DNA of 64,000 nucleotides from Candidatus Nanoarchaeia archaeon (lineage in GTDB: Archaea > Nanoarchaeota > Nanoarchaeia > SCGC-AAA011-G17 > JAFCDX01): positions 96,926 through 160,925 of the forward strand of contig JAQUND010000002.1 of assembly GCA_028717785.1 (NCBI GenBank), in the 5' to 3' direction. The position numbers and the translations under genes are program-made. The notes beneath the pieces are model-generated. The model was not told the DNA's origin. It searched no databases and was given only the letters and a program-made list of their open reading frames with translations. The first letter of the stretch is position 1. Each line of letters begins with the position of its first letter. This document shows, piece after piece, positions 1 through 8,355 of the stretch.

Positions 1-1
1 A

Positions 2-409
2 ATGAATAATATAGTAGAAATTAAGACTAAAGTTGATGCTATTAAATCCTCAGATTTTAAAAATTTTAATGAATTTTGGAATGCTAAAAGAATAGCAGAA
101 AAACCTTTAGATGATTGGGCTTATTCAGAATTTAATAAAGCTTGTACTGATTTAGGATTTACTACTTTAGATCAATTACATAATTTTGTTTATACTAATG
201 ATATAAATTGTAATAAAACTCCTATAGAAGTTTCTGGAATTATGAAGAATAGTGAAGAAATAAAAGTATTTGCTATCTTAGATTATGATTATGATACAAC
301 GATATGTAAGTTTTCTGTTACAGATAAGAAAACTAACGTATCTCATAGGGGAGCAATTGATCTAGGCAAAAAATATTTAAGTGGTGGAATAAAAATTTTC
401 ATTAAATAA
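2..409 (+). CDS. Hypothetical protein (135 aa)
   Basis: I do not recognise this protein. It is soluble and mixed alpha/beta, with an acidic, aromatic N-terminal half and a beta-rich C-terminal half ending in GGIKIFIK. The first ATG lies at base 2, so the true start could be upstream of the window. It is followed by a 54-base gap with a Bacteroidota-type promoter box, so it ends its own transcription unit or shares one with the next gene. Confidence 0.6.
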   Translation: MNNIVEIKTKVDAIKSSDFKNFNEFWNAKRIAEKPLDDWAYSEFNKACTDLGFTTLDQLHNFVYTNDINCNKTPIEVSGIMKNSEEIKVFAILDYDYDTTICKFSVTDKKTNVSHRGAIDLGKKYLSGGIKIFIK

Positions 410-432
410 TTTTTACTTAAGAAGAATTTTTG

Positions 433-440
433 TATATTTG
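433..440 (+). promoter_or_regulatory. Bacteroidota-type -7 box TATATTTG
   Basis: TATATTTG fits the TAnnTTTG element used by the Bacteroidota primary sigma factor. It lies 24 bases before the ATG at 464 in a non-coding gap. A -33 TTTG element is not clear. The assignment rests on the motif and its position. Confidence 0.5.
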
Positions 441-463
441 TTCTATAATAAAAAATAAATAAT

Positions 464-802
464 ATGAATCTTATAACAAAAGTTAAACCCTCTAAATGTA
501 TAAAAACTAATAAGCAAGATATTATATCATCTTGGAGGCTTTATGGTTATACCGTTTCTAATTACGGTCAATACTGGGGGGATGATGACAAATATATTTA
601 TGTCATTAATTTCGAAAAGTTTAACAAAAAAACTAAACAATCTAAAAAAGTAGTAAAAGGTAAAAATGTTACTACTTCTAAGATTATTAGAGGAAAACAT
701 TGGGTTGGGTATCTTTATAAAATACCCAAAACATGGTTGGAAGCTTCAAATAAGAAAGTTATACAAAAAACTCGAAATTTTTGTATAGTTTCTAAGAATT
801 AA
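464..802 (+). CDS. Hypothetical basic protein (112 aa)
   Basis: Unrecognised small protein, rich in lysine (KKTKQSKKVVKGKNV around residues 50-65) and aromatic residues, so nucleic-acid binding is possible but unproven. It has its own TATATTTG promoter box just upstream and is followed by a second such box and two tandem terminators. That layout suggests a short, probably early, unit separate from the structural genes that follow. Confidence 0.6.
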   Translation: MNLITKVKPSKCIKTNKQDIISSWRLYGYTVSNYGQYWGDDDKYIYVINFEKFNKKTKQSKKVVKGKNVTTSKIIRGKHWVGYLYKIPKTWLEASNKKVIQKTRNFCIVSKN

Positions 803-816
803 ATTTAATTTTTATT

Positions 817-824
817 ATATTTGT
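817..824 (+). promoter_or_regulatory. Second Bacteroidota-type -7 box TATATTTG
   Basis: A second exact TATATTTG, in the 163-base gap after the gene ending at 802. Transcription would begin near 830, only about 35-60 bases before a strong terminator hairpin, so the product would be a short RNA unless the terminator is read through. Confidence 0.45.
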
Positions 825-865
825 ACTTCCCTAATTTTAAATTTTAGTTAGTTAATAATTGAATC

Positions 866-894
866 AGGACTTTCGAAAGAAAGTCCTTTTTTTT
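866..894 (+). terminator. Rho-independent terminator 1 of a tandem pair
   Basis: A perfect 9-bp stem (AGGACTTTC / GAAAGTCCT) closed by a GAAA tetraloop and followed by eight T residues. This is a textbook intrinsic terminator for plus-strand transcripts from the first genes. Confidence 0.9.
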
Positions 895-907
895 GTTTTA
901 AATCGAT

Positions 908-940
908 AAAGAAGGGGTTTGAAAAAGCCCCTTCTTTTTT
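908..940 (+). terminator. Rho-independent terminator 2 of a tandem pair
   Basis: A 10-bp stem (AAAGAAGGGG / CCCCTTCTTT) with a 10-base loop and a terminal T run. It follows terminator 1 by 13 bases and insulates the gene starting at 966 from upstream transcription. The rest of the 802-966 gap holds only the promoter box at 817. Confidence 0.85.
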
Positions 941-965
941 GTGAATAAATAAAATAAAATTTATA

Positions 966-2399
966 ATGAATAATATTCCTTTATATAATCATATTAGGGA
1001 TTTTTCCATTCAGGAAGTTTTCAATAGTGCAAAAATTGGATTTATTTTTGAATTTTTTACTTCAAAAGAATTAAATTTTATTCTTGAAGATCTTTCTAGA
1101 ATAACGGGTAAAGCTGTGACTGTTACTAATGATGAAAAAATTCAACCTTCATGGTCAAATGCTATTCTTTTAAGAGAATATGAGGGAAAATCTCCTAAAT
1201 ATAAATTATATCTTGCCCAACAAGATTATCTTAGCATAGATTCAATGTTACATGGAATTTTAAATTGGATAAAAGAAAGCTGTAAAACAGATAAAACTAC
1301 AGGTTTAAATGTTTCTTTATCTTTTAATAATGGATCTTTACAAACAGTTAGAACTATTTCTAATATGGATGTTGCTAAAATGATCCTTAAAATAGATGAA
1401 AATTATCTTTATAAAAGATTTCCTGATAGAGAAGGTTCCCCATTTTCAATGACTGTAAAAAAATTTATTCCGGTAAATGAATTTGTTAATATATCTCATC
1501 CATTTCAAAATTTGAATAATTCATTTCAAATGCCAAATTCTTCTTATTATGGAATAGATTTTTCAGATCAAACTATGGGAGTTTTAAGATTCAATTATAT
1601 TGGGGGAAAAGAATATGAAAATAAAGGAGCTCAAATTAATGAAGCTTTAAAATATTATATTATTTCAACTTACCAAGTTTTAAATATACCAGGATATTCT
1701 AAAGATATGGAATATCAAATGGGGAAAATTTTAGAAGATTATTCAATTATTAGAAGATGTTATTATGATCCAGAGTTTTTTCTAAAAGAATTTAAAGAAA
1801 TACAAGTTGGAGTAGATCTTAAAACAGGGGATCAAATTATAAAAACTTTTTGGCCAAAATTAAGAAATCCATTAACTAAACTTATGATGGAAAGTGGATT
1901 TAAAAAAGGAAAATTTAATTTTGATTTAGAACAAGGAGTTTGTCAAATAAAAGATGCTAAATTATTTGGAATAAAGATTTCAAATATGCAAATTGTAAAT
2001 TGTGAAATACAAGGAGTTTTAGAAAGATGTTCATTATGGAATTCTAAATCTAATAATTCAAGGTTTATAAAATCTACTTTAGTAGAAGGTAATAATATAA
2101 ATGAATGCTATTTAGAAAAAACAAGAGCAGATAGAGGAAATACAATTTCTAAATCTATTATTACTAATGCAGGAGAAATTATTAATTGTAAAGTTAATGA
2201 ATCTATTATAAAAAATGCTGGTCTTGGTAAAGAAGCAAAAGTTGATGAACATTGTGTTATTATTGGGGATAAATTACTTCAACAACCAGTAGTTCAAAAT
2301 ATAAAACCCGAAGAGATTAGAGATTTTAAATGGATAAAGAATCTTACTCCATCTGAATCAGATAAAGAATTCGGAAATATTTTTAAAATTAAATGGTAA
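966..2399 (+). CDS. Unknown protein with C-terminal beta-solenoid-like repeats (477 aa)
   Basis: Not assigned to a family. Residues 1-320 form a mixed globular region. From about residue 325 to 435 short units such as NCEIQGVLERCSLWNSKS and NCKVNESIIKNAGLGKEAKV recur, alternating hydrophobic and Asn/Cys/Ser positions as in right-handed beta-helices or pentapeptide-like solenoids. It opens a plus-strand operon after two terminators, with an A-rich stretch (GAATAAATAAAATAAAAT) before the start. Its place ahead of a possible neck protein makes a virion or morphogenesis role plausible, but this is inference. Confidence 0.6.
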   Translation: MNNIPLYNHIRDFSIQEVFNSAKIGFIFEFFTSKELNFILEDLSRITGKAVTVTNDEKIQPSWSNAILLREYEGKSPKYKLYLAQQDYLSIDSMLHGILNWIKESCKTDKTTGLNVSLSFNNGSLQTVRTISNMDVAKMILKIDENYLYKRFPDREGSPFSMTVKKFIPVNEFVNISHPFQNLNNSFQMPNSSYYGIDFSDQTMGVLRFNYIGGKEYENKGAQINEALKYYIISTYQVLNIPGYSKDMEYQMGKILEDYSIIRRCYYDPEFFLKEFKEIQVGVDLKTGDQIIKTFWPKLRNPLTKLMMESGFKKGKFNFDLEQGVCQIKDAKLFGIKISNMQIVNCEIQGVLERCSLWNSKSNNSRFIKSTLVEGNNINECYLEKTRADRGNTISKSIITNAGEIINCKVNESIIKNAGLGKEAKVDEHCVIIGDKLLQQPVVQNIKPEEIRDFKWIKNLTPSESDKEFGNIFKIKW

Positions 2400-2400
2400 A

Positions 2401-2847
2401 ATGAAATTAGTTAAAGAAGCTATTTCATTTGAACGAGGAAATAATCCTATGAAAAATTTAGGATTAGGAAGAAAAAATCTAATAGAAAAATGGTTAAATG
2501 AAATGATGATTGAAGATTATAATATAAAAGATGATTATACAATTGATGCATTAAAAGGAAATGTCATAGATTTATCATTTAAAAATTTATTTTATTTTCC
2601 AGAATATATTCAATTTAATAAAGTCGATGGCCATTTTTTTTGTAATAATAATCATTTAATATCATTAAAAGGTTCTCCTATATTTGTAGGAAGAGATTTT
2701 GATTGTAGCGATAATAATTTATTTTCTTTAGAATATTGTCCTTTAGAAGTAAGATGGGGATTGGATTGTAGTAAAAATCCTGGTAAATTTATAAAGGAAA
2801 ATGTTTTAAAATATTGTAAAATAGAGAAAAATAGAATTAAATGTTAA
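2401..2847 (+). CDS. Leader-tagged LRR-like protein (148 aa)
   Basis: Begins MKLVKEAISFERGNNPMKNL then GLG, a member of the recurring leader family. The body has the LRR-like repeat seen in several window proteins: FPEYIQFNKVDGHFFCNNNH, then SLKGSP, then FDCSDNNLFSLEYCP, with a Cys-Asn-Asn ladder. It starts 2 bases after the previous stop. A role as packaged internal protein is inferred from the leader. The repeat type suggests protein binding. Confidence 0.75.
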   Translation: MKLVKEAISFERGNNPMKNLGLGRKNLIEKWLNEMMIEDYNIKDDYTIDALKGNVIDLSFKNLFYFPEYIQFNKVDGHFFCNNNHLISLKGSPIFVGRDFDCSDNNLFSLEYCPLEVRWGLDCSKNPGKFIKENVLKYCKIEKNRIKC

Positions 2848-2854
2848 AATATTT

Positions 2855-3523
2855 ATGAAAGGATACGTTTATATAATTACTAATAATATTGATGGAAAAC
2901 AATATGTTGGCAGTAGAATGGCTTATAAAGGAGAAAATATTTATAATGATTCTTATATGGGTTCAAGTAAATATTTAGATATAGATATTTCTACTTATGG
3001 AATAGAAAATTTTACAAAAGAAATTTTACAGGATAACTATATAGATATTAATGAAATGTTAAAGAGGGAAAGTTTTTATATGCATGAATATAAAACGTTT
3101 GAACCTAATGGCTATAATAGATATGATCCTATTAAAAGAAATGGATTTTATAGCGGAATGAAAGGTAAAAAGCATTCAGATGAAACTAAAAAAAGAATAT
3201 CAGAAAAAGGTAAAATATCTCAAATAGGACATTTTGTTTCTCGTGAAACTAGAATTAAAATAGGAAAAGGAAATTCCAAATCTTTAAAAGGTATTAAATT
3301 TGATGAATATAGAAAAATAAAAATGAGGGGGTGGCATCATTCAGAGGAAGCTAAACAAAAAATTGGACTTTCTTCTAAGAATTCTGAAAGATACACAAAA
3401 GAGAGAAGTTTAAAAATTTGGGAAACTAGAAGAAAAAATGGAAAAGGAAAGATTTCTGATGAGCATAAAAGAAAAATAAGTAAATTTTGGGAAGAAAAAA
3501 GATTAGCTAAAATAAATTTATAA
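2855..3523 (+). CDS. GIY-YIG homing endonuclease with NUMOD3 repeats (222 aa)
   Basis: The N-terminal GIY-YIG nuclease shows YVYIITN (residues 4-10) and KQYVGS (residues 16-21), followed by a glutamate-bearing helix. From about residue 100 there are several NUMOD3-type DNA-binding units (GMKGKKHSDETKKRISEKGK, then HHSEEAKQKIGLSSKNS, then ISDEHKRKISKFWEEK). It is free-standing, 7 bases after a tagged gene and 2 bases before the next. Such genes are selfish elements that cut homologous phage DNA at a recognition site. Confidence 0.9.
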   Translation: MKGYVYIITNNIDGKQYVGSRMAYKGENIYNDSYMGSSKYLDIDISTYGIENFTKEILQDNYIDINEMLKRESFYMHEYKTFEPNGYNRYDPIKRNGFYSGMKGKKHSDETKKRISEKGKISQIGHFVSRETRIKIGKGNSKSLKGIKFDEYRKIKMRGWHHSEEAKQKIGLSSKNSERYTKERSLKIWETRRKNGKGKISDEHKRKISKFWEEKRLAKINL

Positions 3524-3525
3524 AA

Positions 3526-4260
3526 ATGTTATTAAGTGAATTAGTAAATCAAGTGAAAAATGAACTAACAGCTTCATGCTCATTACCTTATAGTCCTCCA
3601 GATAAAGAAATAGAAAGAATAATTTCAAAGGAAATGCGTTTTCTTTTTAGGGAATATCGTACATTATTACAAGATAGAATTTATATTATCCATGAAAGAT
3701 ATTATCAAACTCCTGAATGGAAAAATACAAGAACCTTTCAAATGAACAATTGTACAGAAGGTATTAAACAAGTAATGGAAATGAATGGGGGAAATAGAGT
3801 ATTTGGTATAAATGACCCAGATTTAAATTTTGATAGATTAATGGCTTCAGATTTATATTTAACTCCTTTATCTTCAGATCAAATTACATATCGTACTATA
3901 CAATGGAGTTTTTGGGATTTGGCAAGAGCATTTAATTTAAAAGATATTAATCATGATTTTAATCCAAATACACATAGATTAATTATAACAGGACGTACTC
4001 CTATTCATAGTCTTTTTGTATTAGGTATGGATCATATTCCTCTTGAAGAAGCTTATGAAGATACAATAGTAATTGAATGGATAATAGCAAAATGTAAATT
4101 ATCTCTTGCACGTGTACTTGGTGCTTTTAATTATAATTTATTAGGAAATATTACAATTAATTTTGAACAATATCGTTTAGAAGGAAATGAAGAATTAGAA
4201 AGATTAAGAGAAAAAATTAAAGGGGATAATCCTCCAGATTGGTTTGTTTTATTTCCTTAA
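3526..4260 (+). CDS. Possible head-tail connector (neck) protein (244 aa)
   Basis: Resembles small phage neck or adaptor proteins in length, in its N-terminal helix (LLSELVNQVKNEL), in an acidic helix with RIISKEMRFLFREYR, and in a C-terminal helical region with VIEWIIAKCKLSLARVLGAF. It is soluble, without membrane segments. The baseplate genes follow about 11 kb downstream. The assignment rests on general resemblance rather than a diagnostic motif. An unrelated virion protein is the main alternative. Confidence 0.4.
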   Translation: MLLSELVNQVKNELTASCSLPYSPPDKEIERIISKEMRFLFREYRTLLQDRIYIIHERYYQTPEWKNTRTFQMNNCTEGIKQVMEMNGGNRVFGINDPDLNFDRLMASDLYLTPLSSDQITYRTIQWSFWDLARAFNLKDINHDFNPNTHRLIITGRTPIHSLFVLGMDHIPLEEAYEDTIVIEWIIAKCKLSLARVLGAFNYNLLGNITINFEQYRLEGNEELERLREKIKGDNPPDWFVLFP

Positions 4261-4282
4261 AGATATATACAATAAAAATATT

Positions 4283-4951
4283 ATGAAAGGAATTATTTAT
4301 TGTGCAACTAGTCCAAACACAAAAAAATATTATGGACAAACAATCCAAGGATTAGAAAAAAGAAAACAAAGACATAAAAGAGATTTAAATAAAGGAATAA
4401 ATTGGGTTTTTTATCAAGCTTTACGAAAACATGAATGGGAAAATTTTAAATGGGAAATTATAGAAGAATACTCATTTGATAATAAAAAAGAACTTCATTC
4501 TAAATTAAATGAACGAGAAATATATTGGATTTTAAATAATAAAACATATTTTAGAGAATTTGGATATAATATGACTAAAGGGGGAGATAATTATATTCAT
4601 ATTAGAAAACCTTTATCTAAAGAATCTAAAGATAAAATAGCTAAATCTAATTTAGGTCAAAAAAGATCCAAAGAACAAAGAAAGAATATGTCTTTATCTC
4701 AACTAGGTAAACCTCATGCTCAAAATTTTGGTCCTCCTAGGTATGGTAAAGATAATTCTGCATATAAAATAATTTCTCCAGAAGAAGAAATTATAATTTT
4801 AGATCTTTATTTAAATAAAGGATATGGTTCAAGAAAGATTGAAAAATATTTTAACCATAAATTTAGTTTTATAAAAATTTTGAAATTTTTACGTGAAAAA
4901 AAGGTTTGGAAACCTCATAAAATGGATGAAAATATAAATCGAAATAAATGA
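4283..4951 (+). CDS. GIY-YIG homing endonuclease with NUMOD-type units (222 aa)
   Basis: The GIY-YIG core is GIIYCATSP and KKYYGQTIQG near the N-terminus, with R-x-x-x-H basic residues after it. Further on are NUMOD3-like (SKESKDKIAKSNLGQKRSKE) and HTH-like (YLNKGYGSRKIEKYFNHKFS) segments. I place the start at the ATG at 4283. The longer frame from 4244 would overlap the previous gene and adds residues unlike the family. A late-promoter-like stretch (GATATATACAATAAAA, from 4262) precedes this start. The stop overlaps the next start (ATGA). Confidence 0.88.
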   Translation: MKGIIYCATSPNTKKYYGQTIQGLEKRKQRHKRDLNKGINWVFYQALRKHEWENFKWEIIEEYSFDNKKELHSKLNEREIYWILNNKTYFREFGYNMTKGGDNYIHIRKPLSKESKDKIAKSNLGQKRSKEQRKNMSLSQLGKPHAQNFGPPRYGKDNSAYKIISPEEEIIILDLYLNKGYGSRKIEKYFNHKFSFIKILKFLREKKVWKPHKMDENINRNK

Positions 4952-5427
4952 AAATAGTTAAAGAAAATATAAATTTTGAAAGAGGGCAAGAACCTAATAA
5001 ATCTTTAGATATAGGAATAGAAAGTCGTGATGCTCGCCAAACTCATTTTAATAAATTAGAAGCAGAAGGGATAAATTTTTTTCATCCAGGAGATTTTAAG
5101 GAAAATGAAATAATGAAAAAATATTTGGACCATATTTATGAAATTGAAGAAATTATTAGAAAATTACAAAAATTACAAATTTCTATAGAAAGAATTTCTG
5201 GATCTTTAACTATTTATGTTAAAGGTTTTATAATATATGATCCTATTAACCATAAAGAAATTGTATCCTGTTTTGGAGAAAATGAAGCAAAATATTTATT
5301 TAAGGAATTAAATAAATTTTCTTCTAAAGATCATGGGAAATTAGAAATAAATTCGGGGGAAATTTCTATTTATATGGATAGAGATTATCATTTGGATGAA
5401 TTAGAAAAAAATAGAAAATCCTTATGA
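4948..5427 (+). CDS. Leader-tagged protein, tandem paralog 1 of 3 (159 aa)
   Basis: Starts MKIVKENINFERGQEPNKSL then DIG, the recurring leader. The body has YLDHIYEIEEIIRKLQKLQI, a beta region (SGSLTIYVKGFIIYD), then GENEAKYLFKELNKF. This layout is shared with the next two genes, so the three are tandem duplicates. Start and stop overlap both neighbours by ATGA. Function unknown. Packaging is inferred from the leader. Confidence 0.75.
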   Translation: MKIVKENINFERGQEPNKSLDIGIESRDARQTHFNKLEAEGINFFHPGDFKENEIMKKYLDHIYEIEEIIRKLQKLQISIERISGSLTIYVKGFIIYDPINHKEIVSCFGENEAKYLFKELNKFSSKDHGKLEINSGEISIYMDRDYHLDELEKNRKSL

Positions 5428-5912
5428 AAATAGTTAAAGAAAATATTAATTTTAAAAGAGGAAAAGATCCAAAACAATCTTTAGATATAGGAAAAGAAAG
5501 TACTTATTCTAAGGAACAAATTCTTCAAAAATTTTCTGAAATGGGGGTAGAAATTTATATTGATTTTGATCCATTAAATCCCCCTAAAGTTTTGGAAAAT
5601 ATTTATGAAATAAAAAATTATGTTGAAAATTTAATTGATCTTGGGGTAAAACCAAGTGATATAGAAATAGCATATCCAGATTCAGTTTGTGTTAAAGGAT
5701 TTACTGTAAAAGATAGTAATCAAGTTCTACTTCATTGTTTAACTGAAGAAGATGCTAAAATAATAGCAAAAACTTTAGAAAAATTTATGATTGAAGGAAA
5801 TAATATTAATATAGATAGATCTTCTATGAATCCATATATTCATTTTTATAGAAAAAATGATTGGTTAAAAGATTTAAAAGAAAACAGAAAAAAATATGCT
5901 AAAATTAGTTAA
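5424..5912 (+). CDS. Leader-tagged protein, tandem paralog 2 of 3 (162 aa)
   Basis: Leader MKIVKENINFKRGKDPKQSL then DIG. The body repeats the scheme of the flanking genes: LENIYEIKNYVENLIDLGV, IEIAYPDSVCVKGFTV, then TEEDAKIIAKTLEKF. It has diverged strongly from its neighbours apart from the leader, which is closest at the DNA level, so the leader seems under tighter constraint or is being re-copied. Confidence 0.75.
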   Translation: MKIVKENINFKRGKDPKQSLDIGKESTYSKEQILQKFSEMGVEIYIDFDPLNPPKVLENIYEIKNYVENLIDLGVKPSDIEIAYPDSVCVKGFTVKDSNQVLLHCLTEEDAKIIAKTLEKFMIEGNNINIDRSSMNPYIHFYRKNDWLKDLKENRKKYAKIS

Positions 5913-6390
5913 AGAAGCTTTAGATTTTGAAAGAAATCAAGAACCTAAAAAATCAATGAGTATAGGGAAAGAAAGTCTTTATATTAAACAACAAATTTTT
6001 AATAAACTGGAAAAAGATGGAATCCTTTTTCATCATTCTTCAGATGAAAAAGATGAAAAATATTTAATGGATCAATATCTTAAAGATATTTATAAAATAA
6101 AAGAAATTATCCAGAAATTACAAAAATTGAATATTCCTATAATAATTATTACAGGTTCTGCTGAAACATCTATTGGAATATCAATACAAGTTTATCAAAT
6201 TTTAGATGGTAATCATGTAATTTTATCATGTGTAACTAAAGAAGATGCAGAACATTTAATTAAAGAAATGAAAAAATATGCTTTTAGAAATTATGAAAAT
6301 TTTTCAATAAGTGATGATGGGGAAGAAGTTATTTACTTATTTAATACTATTTGGCTTGATGAAACAATAGAAAGAAGAAAAAATTTATGA
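5896..6390 (+). CDS. Leader-tagged protein, tandem paralog 3 of 3 (164 aa)
   Basis: Leader MLKLVKEALDFERNQEPKKS then MSIG. The body is YLKDIYKIKEIIQKLQKLNI, a beta segment, then TKEDAEHLIKEMKKYAF, matching the two preceding genes. The start lies 17 bases inside the previous gene. Its stop overlaps the next start (ATGA). Function unknown. Confidence 0.72.
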   Translation: MLKLVKEALDFERNQEPKKSMSIGKESLYIKQQIFNKLEKDGILFHHSSDEKDEKYLMDQYLKDIYKIKEIIQKLQKLNIPIIIITGSAETSIGISIQVYQILDGNHVILSCVTKEDAEHLIKEMKKYAFRNYENFSISDDGEEVIYLFNTIWLDETIERRKNL

Positions 6391-6791
6391 AATTAGTAAG
6401 AGAAAATTTAAATTTTACTCGAGGAGAAAATCCTATGGATGAATTAAATATAGGAAAAGATTTTTTAATTAAAAAATGGATGTTTTCTATAGGTCTTTAT
6501 GAAAATGATGATTATAAAATTAATGAAGATGGAACTCTTGATGTTTTTGAAGATATAAATTTGTCTGGATTGGGGTTAGAAGAGTTGCCAGAATATATAA
6601 ATTTTAATAAAGTATATAAAAATTTTTATGCAAAACATAATAATTGGAAATCGTTAAAGGGATTTCCAAAAGAAGTCCTCGGAGATTTTTCGATTTATCC
6701 AAAACCTTCAGGAGGTATTATATCTAAATCAAAATGGTTAGAAAATGAAATTAGAAAAAAAATTAAAGTAAATGGAACAGTTTGGTGTTAA
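6387..6791 (+). CDS. Leader-tagged LRR-like protein (134 aa)
   Basis: Leader MKLVRENLNFTRGENPMDEL then NIG. The body shows the LRR-like consensus (LEELPEYINFNKVYKNFYAK, then SLKGFPKEVLGDFSI) with fewer cysteines than its relatives and about one and a half repeats. It sits directly before the metallopeptidase/VWA gene. Confidence 0.72.
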   Translation: MKLVRENLNFTRGENPMDELNIGKDFLIKKWMFSIGLYENDDYKINEDGTLDVFEDINLSGLGLEELPEYINFNKVYKNFYAKHNNWKSLKGFPKEVLGDFSIYPKPSGGIISKSKWLENEIRKKIKVNGTVWC

Positions 6792-6813
6792 AAATAGCTA
6801 TTATTTAAGAAAA

Positions 6814-8355
6814 ATGGAAAAAGCAATAGAGCCTTTTTATCCATTACTTACTTCATTTTTAAATGAAAAAGAAGAATTATTAGATATACCTAAATCTGAA
6901 AAAATAGAAGATATGGGTAAAATTACAGCAGAAGATGGTACAGTAATAGATATGACTTTCCTTAAAAAAGAAATGGAAAGTGCTAAAACTGCTATTGTTT
7001 CTCAAAGCCCTCTTTTTGCTCCTTATGTACATAAATTTGTTCCCATTTATACTTGGTTAGTTCCAACAATGGCAACAGATGGAACAAGACTTTTTGTTAA
7101 TCCAGCTTTTGCAAATAAATTAGAATGGGAACAAAAAATATTTGTTATTATCCATGAGATTATGCATTGTGTACTTCTTCATATGGAAAGAATGAAAGCA
7201 AGAGATGCAATGGTTGTTGGTTCTGATGGTAAACCTGTATCCCTTTTTAATATAGCAGCTGATTTTGAAATTAATGCTATTATTGTAGATACTTTAAATG
7301 ATTTTAATGAAGATTTTATTAAAAAAATACATGGTTTATATGATGTAAAATATCTTAATATTCCAGTAGAACAAATTTATGATGAAATAAAGAAAAATAT
7401 TCCTAAAATGCCTCCTAATCCAAATAAAAATAATAATAAACCTGGTCAAGGAGAGGAAGGTGAAGGAGGAAATGGTAAAAGTAAAGAAGGAGAAGGCGAA
7501 GGAACTGGTAAAGGAAAAGGTAAAGGTAAAAAAGGTAAACCTCAACCTGGTCAAGGAGGGGAAGGTGGTATCTATGATCAAATGGATAGTTATGATCCAG
7601 CAGGAACTGGTTCAATTATTTCTTCTGATGTAGGTAAAAAAATTGCTAAAGAAAGTGGATACGGAGAAGATGAAATAGGGCCTGACGAAAATCCAGTTGA
7701 TAAATGGAGAGTTGAAGGATCAAAATTACTAGAAAGAGCTGAAAAAGGTCAAAAACATGCGGGGAAAGGAAAAGGAACTGCATTAGTAAATGCTCTTTAT
7801 AAATTACATCGAGGAGATGTTAATTGGCAAAATTTATTTCGTAGATATGTTTCGACTGCATTATCTCCAGAAGTTTACCAAAAAATAGGTAATAAAAAAC
7901 ATTTAGGAGGGGAATTTTTAAGATATGGAGAAAAACAAAAACAGGATGCTATGGAACATATAGTTGTAGCTGTTGATGTTTCTGGATCTATGGGAGAAGA
8001 AGCTATTAAAAAAATATTAAATGAAATTAATCAAATTATATTTTCAAAAAGAGTAAATAAAATTACAGTCTTATTTTTTGATGATGGGGTAGATGATAAG
8101 AGTGTTCAAACTATAAAAAGAATGGGAAAACCATATATTCCTAAAAATGTAGCTGGAGGAGAGGGAACTAATTTTCAAAAAGTTCTTGATTGGGTTAACG
8201 AACATTTAAAAGATAGAATATCTCTTATGGTATTTATGACAGATGGAGGAGCTTCTAATCCTAAAAAACCTATTTATGCACATAAATTTATTTGGATGAT
8301 TTATGATAATCCAAGTTGGCAACAACCTTTTGGAAAACAAATTAATTTAGGATAA
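6814..8355 (+). CDS. Metallopeptidase-like / VWA protein, MoxR partner (513 aa)
   Basis: Two domains are visible. The N-terminal half has a zinc-peptidase motif, HEIMH, at residues 114-118. The C-terminal half is a VWA-like domain with a MIDAS motif DVSGSMG at 388-394, and later TDGGASN. They are joined by a Gly/Lys/Glu low-complexity linker (roughly 206-252). This is the architecture of the DUF2201 metallopeptidase plus VWA family, whose members act with MoxR AAA+ ATPases; a MoxR gene lies two genes downstream. I use the ATG at 6814, because the longer frame from 6772 overlaps the preceding gene. Probably an assembly or remodelling complex. The substrate is unknown. Confidence 0.85.
   Translation: MEKAIEPFYPLLTSFLNEKEELLDIPKSEKIEDMGKITAEDGTVIDMTFLKKEMESAKTAIVSQSPLFAPYVHKFVPIYTWLVPTMATDGTRLFVNPAFANKLEWEQKIFVIIHEIMHCVLLHMERMKARDAMVVGSDGKPVSLFNIAADFEINAIIVDTLNDFNEDFIKKIHGLYDVKYLNIPVEQIYDEIKKNIPKMPPNPNKNNNKPGQGEEGEGGNGKSKEGEGEGTGKGKGKGKKGKPQPGQGGEGGIYDQMDSYDPAGTGSIISSDVGKKIAKESGYGEDEIGPDENPVDKWRVEGSKLLERAEKGQKHAGKGKGTALVNALYKLHRGDVNWQNLFRRYVSTALSPEVYQKIGNKKHLGGEFLRYGEKQKQDAMEHIVVAVDVSGSMGEEAIKKILNEINQIIFSKRVNKITVLFFDDGVDDKSVQTIKRMGKPYIPKNVAGGEGTNFQKVLDWVNEHLKDRISLMVFMTDGGASNPKKPIYAHKFIWMIYDNPSWQQPFGKQINLG

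Noticed and set aside
7336..7615. Two minus-strand frames opposite the metallopeptidase/VWA gene
   Set aside because: They are antisense to the Gly/Lys-rich linker, have Phe/Leu-rich, low-complexity products and lie wholly inside a convincing gene.
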